Position numbers and translations under genes: made by a program. DNA of 64,000 nt from Microbacterium sp. SS28 (GTDB lineage: Bacteria; Actinomycetota; Actinomycetes; Actinomycetales; Microbacteriaceae), in NCBI RefSeq assembly GCF_022761035.1, contig NZ_JAKWJP010000001.1:310001-374000 (forward strand), read 5' to 3'. The notes beneath the pieces are model-generated. The model ran no database searches. It worked only from the letters and a program-made list of their open reading frames with translations, and was not told the DNA's origin. Each line of letters begins with the position of its first letter. Within the stretch, counting starts at the first letter, position 1. Of the stretch, positions 1 through 9,093 are shown one piece after another.

Positions 1-64
1 GCGGGCGGGGAGGTGCGCGGTCACCGGCCCAGCCTATGGTGAGCCGGCGACAGCGCGGGTCGTG

Positions 65-1507
65 TCAGCGCACGAAGCTCAGCCCGCTCGTCGAGGTGGA
101 GTCCGACGGGAAGGACGTGTCCGTGTACGGCGCATAGACGGAGGACGTGGCAGTGCCCGCGGCGGTGTCGATCTCCACGATGCGGACGGGGTTGGTCAGG
201 CTGTGGTATGCCGTCAGCAGGCTCACGATCTTGTTTCCGTTGACCCCGACGTCCGTGCGGACCGCGGACGTGCCGACGTGGCCGGAGAGGACGACCTTGA
301 CGTTCGGGTACACCTTGATGAGGTTGTCGTGAAGGTACTGCGGCGAGGTGGCGCCGTAGCCGCCGTTGCTCCCGCTGATCGTGCCGTCGGCGTTGAGGTA
401 GGAGTGCGTCACGACGATGACGTTGGCGTCGGGATGCGACGCGACGACCGTCTTCGCCCAGGCCACCGCCTCGACGCGCGGCCACAGCTCGAGATTGAGG
501 ACGAGCCAGTCCACGCCGCCCGCGCGGAACAGCTGATAGGCGTTGTCGATCTTGCCCGCCTCGAAGGTCCCCTCGATGTCCGGGAACCTCGAGACTGGGA
601 AGTACCGGTTGTACGCCGTCGTGTCGCGCACCGTTGCGTTCGTGTTGGCCCCGGGGCATGCCGACCCGCCCGCGCAGACGGCGGCGGTGTCGTGATTGCC
701 GATCGCGCCCGACCACGGCATCGCCCGCTCGAGCGGCTGCAGCTCGGTGCTCGCCCGCTGGAACTGAGCCGGGTCGACGGCACCCCAGTTGGTCAAGTCT
801 CCGATCTGCGTCGCGAAACGCAGGTCGAGACGCTGCTGGTTCGCCACGAGCCACGCCACACGATCGGCGAACCGCGCGTTGCTCGAGGTGATCTCGTTCT
901 GGGTGTCGGGGATGACGGCGAAGCTGAACCGGGTGTCGCCGTCATCGCCCGGCGCGCCGCCCTCGGGCACCGCGTAGAACGCCACGCGCTCGACCACCCA
1001 GCCCGCGCCGACGAGGATGTCGCGGTCGGCTGCAGTCGCCAGCCGGTGCATGCCGTTCAGGGTGAGCTGATAGATGGGCTCGAGGCAGCCGGTCTCCGTC
1101 GTCGAGGCGTAGAAGGCGACGAACTGCTTCGCGTAGCCCGCCGCCAGCGCGGCATCGACGTCGGGGCCTTCCGCAGCCCAGACGAAGTCGCCCCAGCGGT
1201 ACAGGCGCCAGATCGGCGTGAGGCCCGCGCCGTCGGAGTCCGCGACCTCGGTCAGCACCTTCCGGTCGCCCGTGAAGCCGTACAGCGCTGCCGCCGAATC
1301 CACCTCGACGGCCGAGAGCGTCGCAAGACTCGCCTCGGTGCTCGGCTTGACGACCTGGATCAGGTCCGCGTCGAAGGACGCGCACTCCGGGGCGACCGCC
1401 GCGGAGGCGGGCGGCACCGACCAGAAGGTCGCTCCGAAGAGGAGAAGCAGTGTGCTCACCAGGACGAGGAAGGCTCGCGTTCCCGGCTTCGTCAGTGTTC
1501 TGGACAT
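65..1507 (-). CDS. Secreted calcineurin-like metallophosphoesterase
   Basis: 480 aa. A signal peptide is visible: basic N-terminus, hydrophobic core about residues 13-29, cleavage likely after the ASA near residue 36. Residues about 97-182 contain GW/YR-type repeats resembling DUF5648 (RLYRWGDF, then QLTLNGMHRL and a GAGWVVERVAFYA stretch). From about residue 195 the metallophosphoesterase motifs follow in order: PDTQ at 200-203 (the usual DxH has Gln in place of His), GDLTNWG at 236-242, GNHD at 270-273, VVTHS at 365-369 and SGH at 408-410. The fold is a dinuclear metal phosphoesterase acting outside the membrane, and the substrate cannot be read from the sequence. The start was chosen because it gives a complete signal peptide. 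The stop is 64 bases from the window edge, so downstream partners are unknown. Confidence 0.85.
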   Translation of the reverse strand: MSRTLTKPGTRAFLVLVSTLLLLFGATFWSVPPASAAVAPECASFDADLIQVVKPSTEASLATLSAVEVDSAAALYGFTGDRKVLTEVADSDGAGLTPIWRLYRWGDFVWAAEGPDVDAALAAGYAKQFVAFYASTTETGCLEPIYQLTLNGMHRLATAADRDILVGAGWVVERVAFYAVPEGGAPGDDGDTRFSFAVIPDTQNEITSSNARFADRVAWLVANQQRLDLRFATQIGDLTNWGAVDPAQFQRASTELQPLERAMPWSGAIGNHDTAAVCAGGSACPGANTNATVRDTTAYNRYFPVSRFPDIEGTFEAGKIDNAYQLFRAGGVDWLVLNLELWPRVEAVAWAKTVVASHPDANVIVVTHSYLNADGTISGSNGGYGATSPQYLHDNLIKVYPNVKVVLSGHVGTSAVRTDVGVNGNKIVSLLTAYHSLTNPVRIVEIDTAAGTATSSVYAPYTDTSFPSDSTSTSGLSFVR

Positions 1508-1672
1508 CGTTGCTCATCCCTCGATCCGTGCGCCCAAGCCGCCTAGAGTCGATCCGGTCTCACGCAGCGCTGCGGACCGATATCGAGCCCAGGAACCATA
1601 CCCCGGAGAGGGACGCCTGCATACCCCCGTTGCGGATTCCGGGGGAAACGTGCAAGGAAGCGACTCGGCGCG

Positions 1673-2473
1673 TCAGCCGCGCGCGAGGATCTCGCCGTGC
1701 GGCATGAAGAACCAGCCGTCCGGCGAGGCGGCCCACTCGCGCCATCCGGCCGAGATGCGCTCGAGACCCGCGCGATCGGTGATGCCATGGGCCACCGCGT
1801 GCTCGGCGAACGACGAGTGCAGCGCCCGGTCGGCCCACGAGCCGCCCCACCACTCGCGCGATTCGAGCGTTTCGAACAGCCACAGCGACGCGGACGACTC
1901 GACCTCGGTGAAACCGGCTTCCCGCGCCCATGCCTTGAGGCGGCGCCCTGCCGCGGGCTCCCCCGAGACGAGGCGGTGCACCTGGAGGTAGACCTGGTGC
2001 CACTCGTCCAACCCAGGCACGAGCGGATACCAGATGACCCCCGCATAGTCGACGTCGCGCACGGCGACGACGCCGTCCGGCGCCAGCACGCGCCGGAACT
2101 CACGCAGCGCGTCGACGGGACGACCCAGGTGCTGCAGCACCTGATGCGCATGCACGATGTCGTAGGTCCCGTCGGCGGCATCGAGCGCGTAGGCATCGCC
2201 CACGCCGAACGCGACGTTCGCGACTCCGCGCTCCGCTGCGAGGGCCGTGGCCTTCTCGACGACGTCGGCCGCGGCATCCAGCCCCGTCACCTCGCCGGGT
2301 GCGACGCGCTGCGCGAGGTCGATCGTGATGGTGCCGGGACCCGATCCCACGTCGAGCACGCGCAGGCCCGCGCGCAGGTGCGGCACGAGGTATGCAGCCG
2401 AGTTCTCGACCGTCCGCCGCTCGTGCGACCGCAGGACGCTCTCGTGATGACCGTGGGTGTAGTGCTCCGCCAT
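1673..2473 (-). CDS. Class I SAM-dependent methyltransferase
   Basis: 266 aa, UbiE/Methyltransf_11-like. SAM motif I is LDVGSGPGT at residues 40-48, followed by the acidic motif II region (GLDAAADVV). Family members transfer methyl groups to small molecules; the substrate is not evident. The reading frame is open further upstream, but ATG 2473 is preferred because a -10-like TACTGT ends 6 nt before it, fitting a leaderless mRNA. It is transcribed away from the dehydrogenase at 2664, so the two share a divergent intergenic region of about 190 bp. Confidence 0.85.
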   Translation of the reverse strand: MAEHYTHGHHESVLRSHERRTVENSAAYLVPHLRAGLRVLDVGSGPGTITIDLAQRVAPGEVTGLDAAADVVEKATALAAERGVANVAFGVGDAYALDAADGTYDIVHAHQVLQHLGRPVDALREFRRVLAPDGVVAVRDVDYAGVIWYPLVPGLDEWHQVYLQVHRLVSGEPAAGRRLKAWAREAGFTEVESSASLWLFETLESREWWGGSWADRALHSSFAEHAVAHGITDRAGLERISAGWREWAASPDGWFFMPHGEILARG

Positions 2474-2479
2474 CCCACG

Positions 2480-2485
2480 ACAGTA
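2480..2485 (-). promoter_or_regulatory. -10 element of a leaderless methyltransferase promoter
   Basis: TACTGT on the minus strand, separated by 6 nt (CGTGGG) from ATG 2473. No Shine-Dalgarno sequence fits in that space. Confidence 0.5.
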
Positions 2486-2663
2486 TCGCCGCGGGAGTGC
2501 TTTATACCCGCTCACTCCTGAACGAAGAATCGAAGCAGATTGCCCGAGAGCGACGCGTCCGGTTGAACAGTACGCCCGGTGATGGTGCAATGGAGAGTGG
2601 ATGCCGCAACGCCGCGGTGTCCGCAGCGCACAGCCCACAAGGCCGGCCCGAAGGAAGATCGCG

Positions 2664-3743
2664 ATGTCGCACACCCTGCCCCTCCCCGAGTTCACGCATG
2701 AACGCGTGGAGGTGATCACCGGCCGCCGCAGCGGCCTCTTCATCGCCGTCGCACTTCACTCCTCCGTGCTCGGCTCCGCCCTCGGCGGCGCGCGTCTGTG
2801 GACGTACGATCACTGGAACGACGCGCTGGGCGACGCGCTGCGCCTGTCGGCCGCCATGACCCTGAAGAACGCTGCGGCGGGCCTCGACGCGGGCGGCGGC
2901 AAGGCCGTCATCGGTCTCGCCCCCGGAGAGACGCTCGACGCGGAGCGCCGTCGCGCCGCGTTCCTCGATCTCGGCGACGCCGTCGAGTCCCTGCACGGCC
3001 TCTACCGCACGGCCGAGGACGTCGGCTCGACGACCGACGACATGCTCGTCGTGAGCGAGCGCACCGAGCACGTCGTGGGTCTGCCCGACGCCGTCGGCGG
3101 CTCGGGCGAGCCGGCGGGACCCACGAGCCTCGGCGTCTACGAGGCGCTCCGCGCGACGCTCGAACGCGTCACCGGCTCAGCCGACGTCGAGGGTCGACGC
3201 ATCACGGTGTCGGGCCTCGGCCAGGTCGGCGGCCGGCTCGCCGTGCGGCTCGCCGCGGAGGGCGCCGTGCTGACCGTCACCGACGTGAATCCCGCCAAGC
3301 GCGACCTCGCCGGCGACCTCGGGGCAGCATGGAGCCAGCCGGGCATGGAGCACCTCGTGCCCGCCGATGTCTTCGTTCCCGCCGGGATCGGCGGTCTCCT
3401 GACCGCTGAGGTCATCGACGAACTCGACGCGAAGGCCGTGTGCGGACCCGCGAACAACCCGCTCGCGTCGCACGAGGGCGCCGCGCAGCTCGCGGGGCGC
3501 GGCATCCTGTACGCCCCCGACTTCGTCGTCAACGCGGGCGGCGTCATCTACCTTGATCTCGTCGCCAAGCAGCTCGGCACGCGCGTCGAGATCATGGACC
3601 GGGTAGCCGCGATCGGCGATACGGTCCGCCGTGTCTTCGACGACGCGGAGTCCCGCAGCGTGACGCCGCTCGAGGCGGCCGAGGGCATCGCCGCGGCGCG
3701 GCTCGCGGCCGGCGCGGGGCACGGCGCCCACGCGCTCGCCTAG
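2664..3743 (+). CDS. Glu/Leu/Phe/Val dehydrogenase family (leucine/valine dehydrogenase type)
   Basis: 359 aa, close to the usual length of leucine and valine dehydrogenases and shorter than glutamate dehydrogenases. The substrate-binding and catalytic lysines are visible at K68 (AAMTLKNA) and K80 (GLDAGGGKAVIG). The NAD-binding Rossmann motif GLGQVGG lies at 184-190, followed by the strand end VTDVN. The family catalyses reversible oxidative deamination of branched-chain L-amino acids to 2-oxo acids in the cytosol. ATG 2664 was chosen over an upstream in-frame ATG at 2601 because AAGGAAG (2651-2657) sits at correct spacing and the family begins here. A strong hairpin terminator follows directly. 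Confidence 0.92.
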   Translation: MSHTLPLPEFTHERVEVITGRRSGLFIAVALHSSVLGSALGGARLWTYDHWNDALGDALRLSAAMTLKNAAAGLDAGGGKAVIGLAPGETLDAERRRAAFLDLGDAVESLHGLYRTAEDVGSTTDDMLVVSERTEHVVGLPDAVGGSGEPAGPTSLGVYEALRATLERVTGSADVEGRRITVSGLGQVGGRLAVRLAAEGAVLTVTDVNPAKRDLAGDLGAAWSQPGMEHLVPADVFVPAGIGGLLTAEVIDELDAKAVCGPANNPLASHEGAAQLAGRGILYAPDFVVNAGGVIYLDLVAKQLGTRVEIMDRVAAIGDTVRRVFDDAESRSVTPLEAAEGIAAARLAAGAGHGAHALA

Positions 3744-3751
3744 CGGAGGGA

Positions 3752-3788
3752 TGCGACGCAGTGCCAGGCACCACGGCACTGCGTCGCA
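3752..3788 (+). terminator. Intrinsic terminator after the amino-acid dehydrogenase
   Basis: Perfect 14-bp stem, 3752-3765 with 3775-3788, 9-nt loop, followed by a short CTTT run. It lies 8 nt after the stop codon of the dehydrogenase. Confidence 0.8.
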
Positions 3789-3869
3789 CTTTCAAGGGGG
3801 CTCGTGCGAGGATGGTCCCGCTCCGGCACCGCCGCCGGGACGCAGCACGATGAGTCAAGGGAGAAGCTC

Positions 3870-5462
3870 GTGTTCCCCAGTCCGTACCCCGACGTCGACA
3901 TCCCCGATCTGAGCGTCTACGACTACCTCTTCGCATCCCTGACCGCCGACGAGGCCGCGCGCATCGCGCTCATCGACCCTGCGACGGGCGCCGAGACGAC
4001 CTACGGCGCTCTGCGCGCCCAGGTCGACGCCTTCGCGGGGGCGCTCGCGGCGCGCGGCGTAGGCGTCGGCACCGTCGTGGCCCTCCTGTGCCCCAACGTG
4101 CCGGCCTTCGCGACGGTGTTCCACGGCATCCTCCGCGCGGGGGCGACGGTCACGACGATCAACTCGCTGTACACGGCGGGAGAGATCGAGAAGCAGTTGA
4201 AGGATGCCGGTGCCACGTGGTTCGTCACGGTGTCGCCGCTGCTGGCTCAGGCCTCCACGGCGGCCGAGGCTGTCGGCCTCCCGCACGATCGTGTCATCGT
4301 CATGGACGGCGCGCACGGACACGAGAACCTCCGCGGCCTGCTCATGGAGGGTCGAACCGCCCCCGAGGTCTCGTTCGACCCCGCGACGCACGTCGCGGTG
4401 CTGCCGTACTCGTCTGGCACGACGGGCATCCCGAAGGGTGTCATGCTGAGCCACCGCAACCTCGTCGCCAACGTCCAGCAGTCTCGCGTCAACATCGACC
4501 TCAAGGCCGACGACCGAGTGCTCGCGGTGCTGCCCTTCTTCCACATCTACGGCATGACGGTGCTGCTCAATCTCGCGCTGCGCCAGCGCGCGAGCCTCGT
4601 GACGATGCCGAAGTTCGACCTCGTCGAGTTCCTCACGAACATCCAGAAGCACACGTGCACGTACCTCTACATCGCGCCGCCCATCGCGGTCGCGCTGGCG
4701 AAGCATCCCATCGTCGATCAGTTCGACATCTCGAGCGTGCACACCGTCTTCTCGGGTGCGGCTCCCCTCGACGGCGAGACGGCCGAGCTCGCGGGCGCCC
4801 GCATCCACGCGCGCATGATGCAGGGCTACGGCATGAGCGAACTGAGCCCCGTGTCGCACGCGATGCCGTGGGACCGCGACGACATCCCCGTCAGCTCGGT
4901 CGGCACGCTGCTGCCCAACCAGGTCTGCAAGCTCATCGACCCCGCGACGGGCGACGAGATCACCGAGCTCGGCGAAGACGGCGTGACCGCGGCGGGCGAG
5001 CTGTGGATCAAGGGGCCGAACGTCATGCTCGGCTACCTTGACAATCCCGCGGCGACCGCCGAGACGCTCGACGCCGACGGGTTCCTGCACACGGGCGATG
5101 TCGCGATCTATCACGATGGCGGCTACTTCTCGATCGTCGATCGCGTCAAGGAGCTCATCAAGTACAAGGGCTACCAGATCGCGCCCGCCGAGCTCGAGGC
5201 ACTCCTGCTCGGACACCCTCAGGTCATGGATGTCGCCGTCATCGGCGTGCTCGACGACGACAAGCAGGAGATCCCCAAGGCGTTCGTCGTGCGCGCCGGC
5301 GACTCGCCGCTCACGGAGCAGGAGGTCATGGACTTCGTCGCCGAGCACGTCGCTCCGCACAAGAAGGTCCGCCGCGTCGAGTTCATCGACGTCATCCCGA
5401 AGTCGACGTCCGGCAAGATCCTGCGGAAGGATCTGCGGGCCCGCGAGGCTGCGAACGCCTGA
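3870..5462 (+). CDS. AMP-dependent acyl-CoA ligase (4-coumarate:CoA ligase family)
   Basis: 530 aa, class I adenylate-forming enzyme. The P-loop-like A3 motif YSSGTTGIPKG is at 180-190. The A5 region is GYGMSELSP, A7 is LHTGDVA, and the catalytic lysine lies in the C-terminal TSGKILRK. It activates a carboxylic acid (fatty or aromatic) as acyl-AMP and then transfers it to CoA; the exact acid cannot be read. The frame is open back to an ATG at 3804, but GTG 3870 is favoured because AAGGGAGAAG lies just before it and the 22 upstream residues lack family character. It is a single gene between two terminators, convergent with the MFS transporter. Confidence 0.88.
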   Translation: MFPSPYPDVDIPDLSVYDYLFASLTADEAARIALIDPATGAETTYGALRAQVDAFAGALAARGVGVGTVVALLCPNVPAFATVFHGILRAGATVTTINSLYTAGEIEKQLKDAGATWFVTVSPLLAQASTAAEAVGLPHDRVIVMDGAHGHENLRGLLMEGRTAPEVSFDPATHVAVLPYSSGTTGIPKGVMLSHRNLVANVQQSRVNIDLKADDRVLAVLPFFHIYGMTVLLNLALRQRASLVTMPKFDLVEFLTNIQKHTCTYLYIAPPIAVALAKHPIVDQFDISSVHTVFSGAAPLDGETAELAGARIHARMMQGYGMSELSPVSHAMPWDRDDIPVSSVGTLLPNQVCKLIDPATGDEITELGEDGVTAAGELWIKGPNVMLGYLDNPAATAETLDADGFLHTGDVAIYHDGGYFSIVDRVKELIKYKGYQIAPAELEALLLGHPQVMDVAVIGVLDDDKQEIPKAFVVRAGDSPLTEQEVMDFVAEHVAPHKKVRRVEFIDVIPKSTSGKILRKDLRAREAANA

Positions 5463-5476
5463 GTTCCGAATCAGAA

Positions 5477-5516
5477 GACGGATGCCCCGGCCGCTGCTGC
5501 GGCCGGGGCATCCGTC
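5477..5516. terminator. Bidirectional terminator between acyl-CoA ligase and MFS genes
   Basis: Perfect 17-bp inverted repeat, 5477-5493 with 5500-5516, 6-nt loop CTGCTG, positioned between two converging genes. Confidence 0.85.
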
Positions 5517-5550
5517 ATTCCACCGGGCGCGCGTCCGCCCGGCGGGGTCC

Positions 5551-7176
5551 TCAGGTCGTGGCTTCGGCGGTTTCCTGCTCGGGCTTCGCAGCGATCGTCG
5601 CCGGCAGGTGACGCGATAGGAGGAGCGAGAGCACCATGAGCGCGAAGACGATGAAGATCGCCTGCTGCAGCGCCTCGACCTGCGAGTTGGCGTAGTCCTG
5701 CGCGATCGCCGTCGCGGACTCCTGCGAACCGCCGGCGTCGAGCACGAGGGTCTCGGCCTGATCCTGCGAGATGATCGGCACGCCCTGCTCGCTCAGCGCC
5801 GCGACGACGGAGTCGCGCTCGTCCGGTGTGATCGTCGCGTTCTGCGCGACCGCCGTCGTGAAGCCCGACGTGAGCAGCAGGATGAACACCGAGCCGACGA
5901 TCGCCGTGCCGAACGACGAGCCGAGGTTCTGGAACGTTCCCTGCAGGCCGCCCACCTCGGACGTGTCGTCCTTTTCGACCGCCGACATGTTGACGTTGCC
6001 GAGCTGCGAGGCGAGGAGGCCGAAGCCGGCGCCGACGATGAACATGCCGATCGCGAACGGCGCGCCCGCGAGCTCGGGCTGGATCGAGAAGAGCACGAAG
6101 AGCAGGCCGACCGCCATCGTGATCTGGCCGAGCTGCGCGATGCGCCGCGCGGACCGGCGGGACGTGAGCCACGACCCGAGGATCGAGAAGAGGATGAGCC
6201 CCGCCGACAGCGGGAGGATCTTCAGGCCCGTCTCGAGCGCGTCGTAGCCCTGCATGGTCTGCAGGTAGACCGGGATGACGAAGAAGAGCGCCGCGATCGC
6301 GAAGTACTGCACGAGGAAGCCGGACAGGCCGCTGCGGAGCGCCGCGATGTTGAACAGGCTCACCTTGAGGAGCGGGACCTTGCCCGCCTCGACGAGTTTG
6401 CGCTGCCGCTGGACGAACCACCACAGCACGACGATGCCGAGCAGGATGAAGTACGTCACGAGCGAGACGCCCAGCGGCTCGACCGGCTGCCCGTTGAACT
6501 CGGGCGAGTACAGCGGCACGAACCAGCCCCACGTCTTGGACTGCAGCACGCCGAAGACGAGGAGCGCCATGCCGCCCGCCGACAGCACGACGCTCAGCAG
6601 GTCGATCTTGAGCTTCGGGTTGGCCTCGACGTCCTTGATCCTGCCCGAGACGATGAGCACGCCGATCATGACGACGGTCTCGGCGAAGAACACGTAGCGC
6701 CACGAGCCGTACGTCGTGACGAGGCCACCGATGAGCGGACCGGCAGCGGCCGCGAGTCCCGTCACCGCACCCAGGATCGAGAAGGCCGCGACGCGCGCCT
6801 TGCCCTGATAGTTGATGGCCGCGAGGGCCGCGATCGCCGGGATCACGAGCACGGCGCCGAGGCCCTCGATGAGCGACCAGCCGAACAGCAGCTGCGTGAG
6901 GTTCTGGCTCAGGCCCGTGATGAGCGAGCCGATGCCGTAGATGACCGAGCCGATCTTGAACGCGCGGCCGCGTCCCCACTTGTCGCCGAGCTTTCCACCC
7001 GTGAGCATGAACGCCGCCATCGTCAGCGTGTAGAACGTGATGGCCGCCTGCATGCCCGTGATCGACGTGTCGAGATCGGAGGCGACCTGGGAGATCGAAA
7101 CGTTCATGACGGTGCTGTCGAGCACCATCACGAACTGCGCCACAGCGAGGATGACGATCACGAGCCAGTTCTTCAT
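5551..7176 (-). CDS. MFS drug:H+ antiporter, DHA2 (EmrB/QacA) family
   Basis: 541 aa, the length and alternating hydrophobic pattern of a 14-helix DHA2 transporter. Residues 5-25 form helix 1, with the D-S-T-V-x-N-V motif (LDSTVMNVSISQ) characteristic of this family, and motif A follows as GGKLGDKWGRGRAF. A long extracytoplasmic loop late in the protein (about 455-510) is polar and Ala/Gln-rich. It is probably a proton-coupled efflux pump for lipophilic compounds at the cytoplasmic membrane; specificity is unknown. The start is supported by a TATGGT -10 box 6 nt upstream, so it is probably leaderless. No TetR or MarR regulator is adjacent. Confidence 0.9.
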   Translation of the reverse strand: MKNWLVIVILAVAQFVMVLDSTVMNVSISQVASDLDTSITGMQAAITFYTLTMAAFMLTGGKLGDKWGRGRAFKIGSVIYGIGSLITGLSQNLTQLLFGWSLIEGLGAVLVIPAIAALAAINYQGKARVAAFSILGAVTGLAAAAGPLIGGLVTTYGSWRYVFFAETVVMIGVLIVSGRIKDVEANPKLKIDLLSVVLSAGGMALLVFGVLQSKTWGWFVPLYSPEFNGQPVEPLGVSLVTYFILLGIVVLWWFVQRQRKLVEAGKVPLLKVSLFNIAALRSGLSGFLVQYFAIAALFFVIPVYLQTMQGYDALETGLKILPLSAGLILFSILGSWLTSRRSARRIAQLGQITMAVGLLFVLFSIQPELAGAPFAIGMFIVGAGFGLLASQLGNVNMSAVEKDDTSEVGGLQGTFQNLGSSFGTAIVGSVFILLLTSGFTTAVAQNATITPDERDSVVAALSEQGVPIISQDQAETLVLDAGGSQESATAIAQDYANSQVEALQQAIFIVFALMVLSLLLSRHLPATIAAKPEQETAEATT

Positions 7177-7182
7177 GGCCCG

Positions 7183-7188
7183 ACCATA
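7183..7188 (-). promoter_or_regulatory. -10 element of leaderless MFS promoter
   Basis: TATGGT on the minus strand, 6 nt before ATG 7176. Confidence 0.5.
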
Positions 7189-7267
7189 GCGCCGCCCGGC
7201 CCCGCGGCGTCGCAGCCGCTACCCGAAACGGGTGAACCCGGCCGACGCGCCTCGCACGGCAGAAGAC

Positions 7268-7305
7268 GAAACCCCCGGTCAGAACGACGTCTGACCAGGG
7301 GTTTC
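7268..7305 (-). terminator. Terminator of tRNA-Ala
   Basis: 16-bp stem with one mismatch (7268-7283 with 7290-7305, 6-nt loop), lying 8 nt beyond the 3' end of the tRNA on the same strand. Confidence 0.75.
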
Positions 7306-7313
7306 GGATTCGG

Positions 7314-7386
7314 TGGACCTGAGGGGAATCGAACCCCTGACCTCCTCGATGCGAACGAGGCGCGCTACCAACTGCGCTACAGGCCC
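7314..7386 (-). tRNA. tRNA-Ala(CGC)
   Basis: A 73-nt cloverleaf reads on the minus strand. The acceptor stem is GGGCCTG paired with CAGGTCC, the D-arm contains AGCGCAGTTGGTAGCGC, the anticodon stem CCTCG/CGAGG holds the loop TTCGCAT (anticodon CGC), the T-loop is TTCGATT, and the discriminator is A. The CCA end is not encoded (genomic CCG follows). It lies directly downstream of the SepX/GlpR-like gene. Confidence 0.95.
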
Positions 7387-7447
7387 GTGAACCTCAGTTA
7401 GGTTAGCACGCTCCGGGAGAGGCTCCGAATCGAGCGGACGGGCCCTC

Positions 7448-8344
7448 TCACGCGCCCGACGCGCGGCGCTCGAGAAGGCGACGCACGTGCGCTTCGATCT
7501 CGGAATCGTCGACGTGTCCCGTGCGTGCGAACTCGCTCTCGGCCGCGCGCGCCCGTCGTACGACGGCGATCGAGGGGGGCTCCTGCTCCTGTGCGCGAGC
7601 GCGCAGCGCCTCCTCGAGAGCGGCTTCTCGCAGTGCCTCGCGGGCCTCCGCGGCATCCAGCAGGGCGGCGGCGCGCGACCCGGCCGATGCCGTGAGTGGC
7701 CGTGGCAGCTCACGCGGAGCCCACGCGCGCTCGTCGGGCGCGAGCGCGACATCCTGAACGGTCGCCGTCTCGCGGACCGCTTCAGCCTCTTCCGCCGCCC
7801 GGACCGCGACAGGGCGGCCGACGCGCGCACTCCGACGCAGGAGGGCGGCGCACACGCCGGTCAGAGCGAGTCCGACGGCGAGCAGCATCCATCCGCCGGT
7901 GCTGGCGACTTCCCACGCGCCCCATGCCACGAGCCCGAGCGCGATCAGCGCGGTCGTCGACGTGAGCAGCCGGGCGCGGCGGCGCGCGCGGGCACGGCGC
8001 GCGGCGGGCAGGTCGCGCGCGATCGCGAGCGCCTGACGCGCCTCTTCGAGGCCCGCCTGGTCGAGTTCGACCTGCGTGCGCTTGGCGAGGTCCTCACGCT
8101 CGGCGAGGGCGCGGCGAGCGGCCTTCTGCTGAGCCAGAGCCGTGCGGGCATTGAGCTCGAGGTGCACTTCGTCCGGTGTCTCGCTCGTCTCGGCGAGGAC
8201 GCGCAACGCCTGGTTGAGTCGCACGGCGTTGCGCTCGGCCGCGTCGTACTGGCGGCGGCTCGCGAGAGTCGGCAGAAGGTAGACGAGCCACAGCAGGGCC
8301 GCGACGAGAACGATGACCCCGCCCCCCAGCACCTGCCCACCCAT
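7448..8344 (-). CDS. SepX/GlpR-like divisome-associated membrane protein
   Basis: 298 aa. One helix at about 8-27, a long Ala/Arg/Glu-rich, coiled-coil-prone cytoplasmic segment (about 30-125), a helix pair at about 129-147 and 151-169, then a charged Ala/Glu/Arg-rich tail. I recognise no enzymatic motif. Position (galU, rimJ-like, then this gene, then a tRNA) and topology match the actinobacterial membrane protein called GlpR in corynebacteria and SepX in Streptomyces, which recruits division factors at septa; this assignment is by synteny and architecture. The partner gene usually found in this cluster, glp/moeA, is absent here. TACCTT 6 nt before ATG 8344 suggests a leaderless message. Confidence 0.65.
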   Translation of the reverse strand: MGGQVLGGGVIVLVAALLWLVYLLPTLASRRQYDAAERNAVRLNQALRVLAETSETPDEVHLELNARTALAQQKAARRALAEREDLAKRTQVELDQAGLEEARQALAIARDLPAARRARARRRARLLTSTTALIALGLVAWGAWEVASTGGWMLLAVGLALTGVCAALLRRSARVGRPVAVRAAEEAEAVRETATVQDVALAPDERAWAPRELPRPLTASAGSRAAALLDAAEAREALREAALEEALRARAQEQEPPSIAVVRRARAAESEFARTGHVDDSEIEAHVRRLLERRASGA

Positions 8345-8350
8345 GACTCC

Positions 8351-8356
8351 AAGGTA
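8351..8356 (-). promoter_or_regulatory. -10 element before the SepX/GlpR-like gene
   Basis: TACCTT on the minus strand ends 6 nt before the ATG. The intervening GGAGTC is too close to the start to act as a Shine-Dalgarno. Confidence 0.4.
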
Positions 8357-8426
8357 AGCGAGATGGTGTCAGTCGATGGTGATATATCGGCGTGTCGTCC
8401 GGAGCCGCACGCGGCGGACTCCGGAG

Positions 8427-9056
8427 TCAGGCGTGCAGGCGATCCGCGGGCGGGATCGTCGCGGCGTCCTGCGGGGCGCGCCCCTGCACCCAGCGCTCGA
8501 GCACGCCCTCGGGCACCTCTTCGCGCACGAGGGCGAACGCGTAGTGGTCGCGCCAGTCGCCGTCGATGTGGATGAAGCGGCGCCGAAGCCCCTCGTACCG
8601 GAAGCCGAGCTTCTCGACGACGCGCAGACTCGCCTGGTTCTCGGGACGGATGCAGATCTCCATGCGGTGCAGCCGCAGCTCGCTGAAGCAGATGTCGGTC
8701 GCCATCGCGACGCAGGCGGGCGTGATGCCGCGCCCCGCGAAGCGCTCGCTCACCCAGTAGCCGATCGTCGCCGACGCGAGCGAGCCGCGCGCGACGCCCC
8801 AGACGTTGAGCTGGCCGGCGATCTCGCCGTCGTACTCCATGACGAAGGGAACGCCGGCGCCGTCGCGGTACTGCTGTAGAAGCCTGCGGATGCCGAGCCG
8901 CATGTCGAACGAGACGGGCCCGTCGGGACTCGTCGCCTCCCACGGTCGCAGCCACGAGCGATTGCTCAGCAACTCCTGCTGCAGCATCCGCGCGTCGCGC
9001 TGACGGACGAGGCGCAGCGACACGGGCCCGTGCCGACGGGGAGCGGTCAGTTCCAT
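8427..9056 (-). CDS. GNAT N-acetyltransferase, RimJ/RimL type
   Basis: 209 aa with the GNAT fold of the Acetyltransf_3/RimJ group. The acetyl-CoA binding strand-loop is the segment GYWVSERFAGRGIT (about 97-110), followed by RMEICIRPENQASLRVVEKLGF, the hallmark N-x-x-S-x-R-V-x-E-K-L-G-F of this group. Relatives acetylate N-terminal alpha-amino groups of ribosomal proteins or other substrates; the target here is unknown. It lies 37 bp downstream of galU on the same strand and 82 bp upstream of the SepX-like gene, probably the middle of a three-gene unit. Confidence 0.88.
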   Translation of the reverse strand: MELTAPRRHGPVSLRLVRQRDARMLQQELLSNRSWLRPWEATSPDGPVSFDMRLGIRRLLQQYRDGAGVPFVMEYDGEIAGQLNVWGVARGSLASATIGYWVSERFAGRGITPACVAMATDICFSELRLHRMEICIRPENQASLRVVEKLGFRYEGLRRRFIHIDGDWRDHYAFALVREEVPEGVLERWVQGRAPQDAATIPPADRLHA

Positions 9057-9093
9057 CGACCTCTCCCCTCAGCCGGGCGGCGTCACCCTGCGG

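Noticed and set aside
62..1546. Long open frame on the plus strand over the metallophosphoesterase gene
   Set aside because: Arg/Val/Asp-rich shadow of the minus-strand gene with no family character; typical for high-GC DNA.
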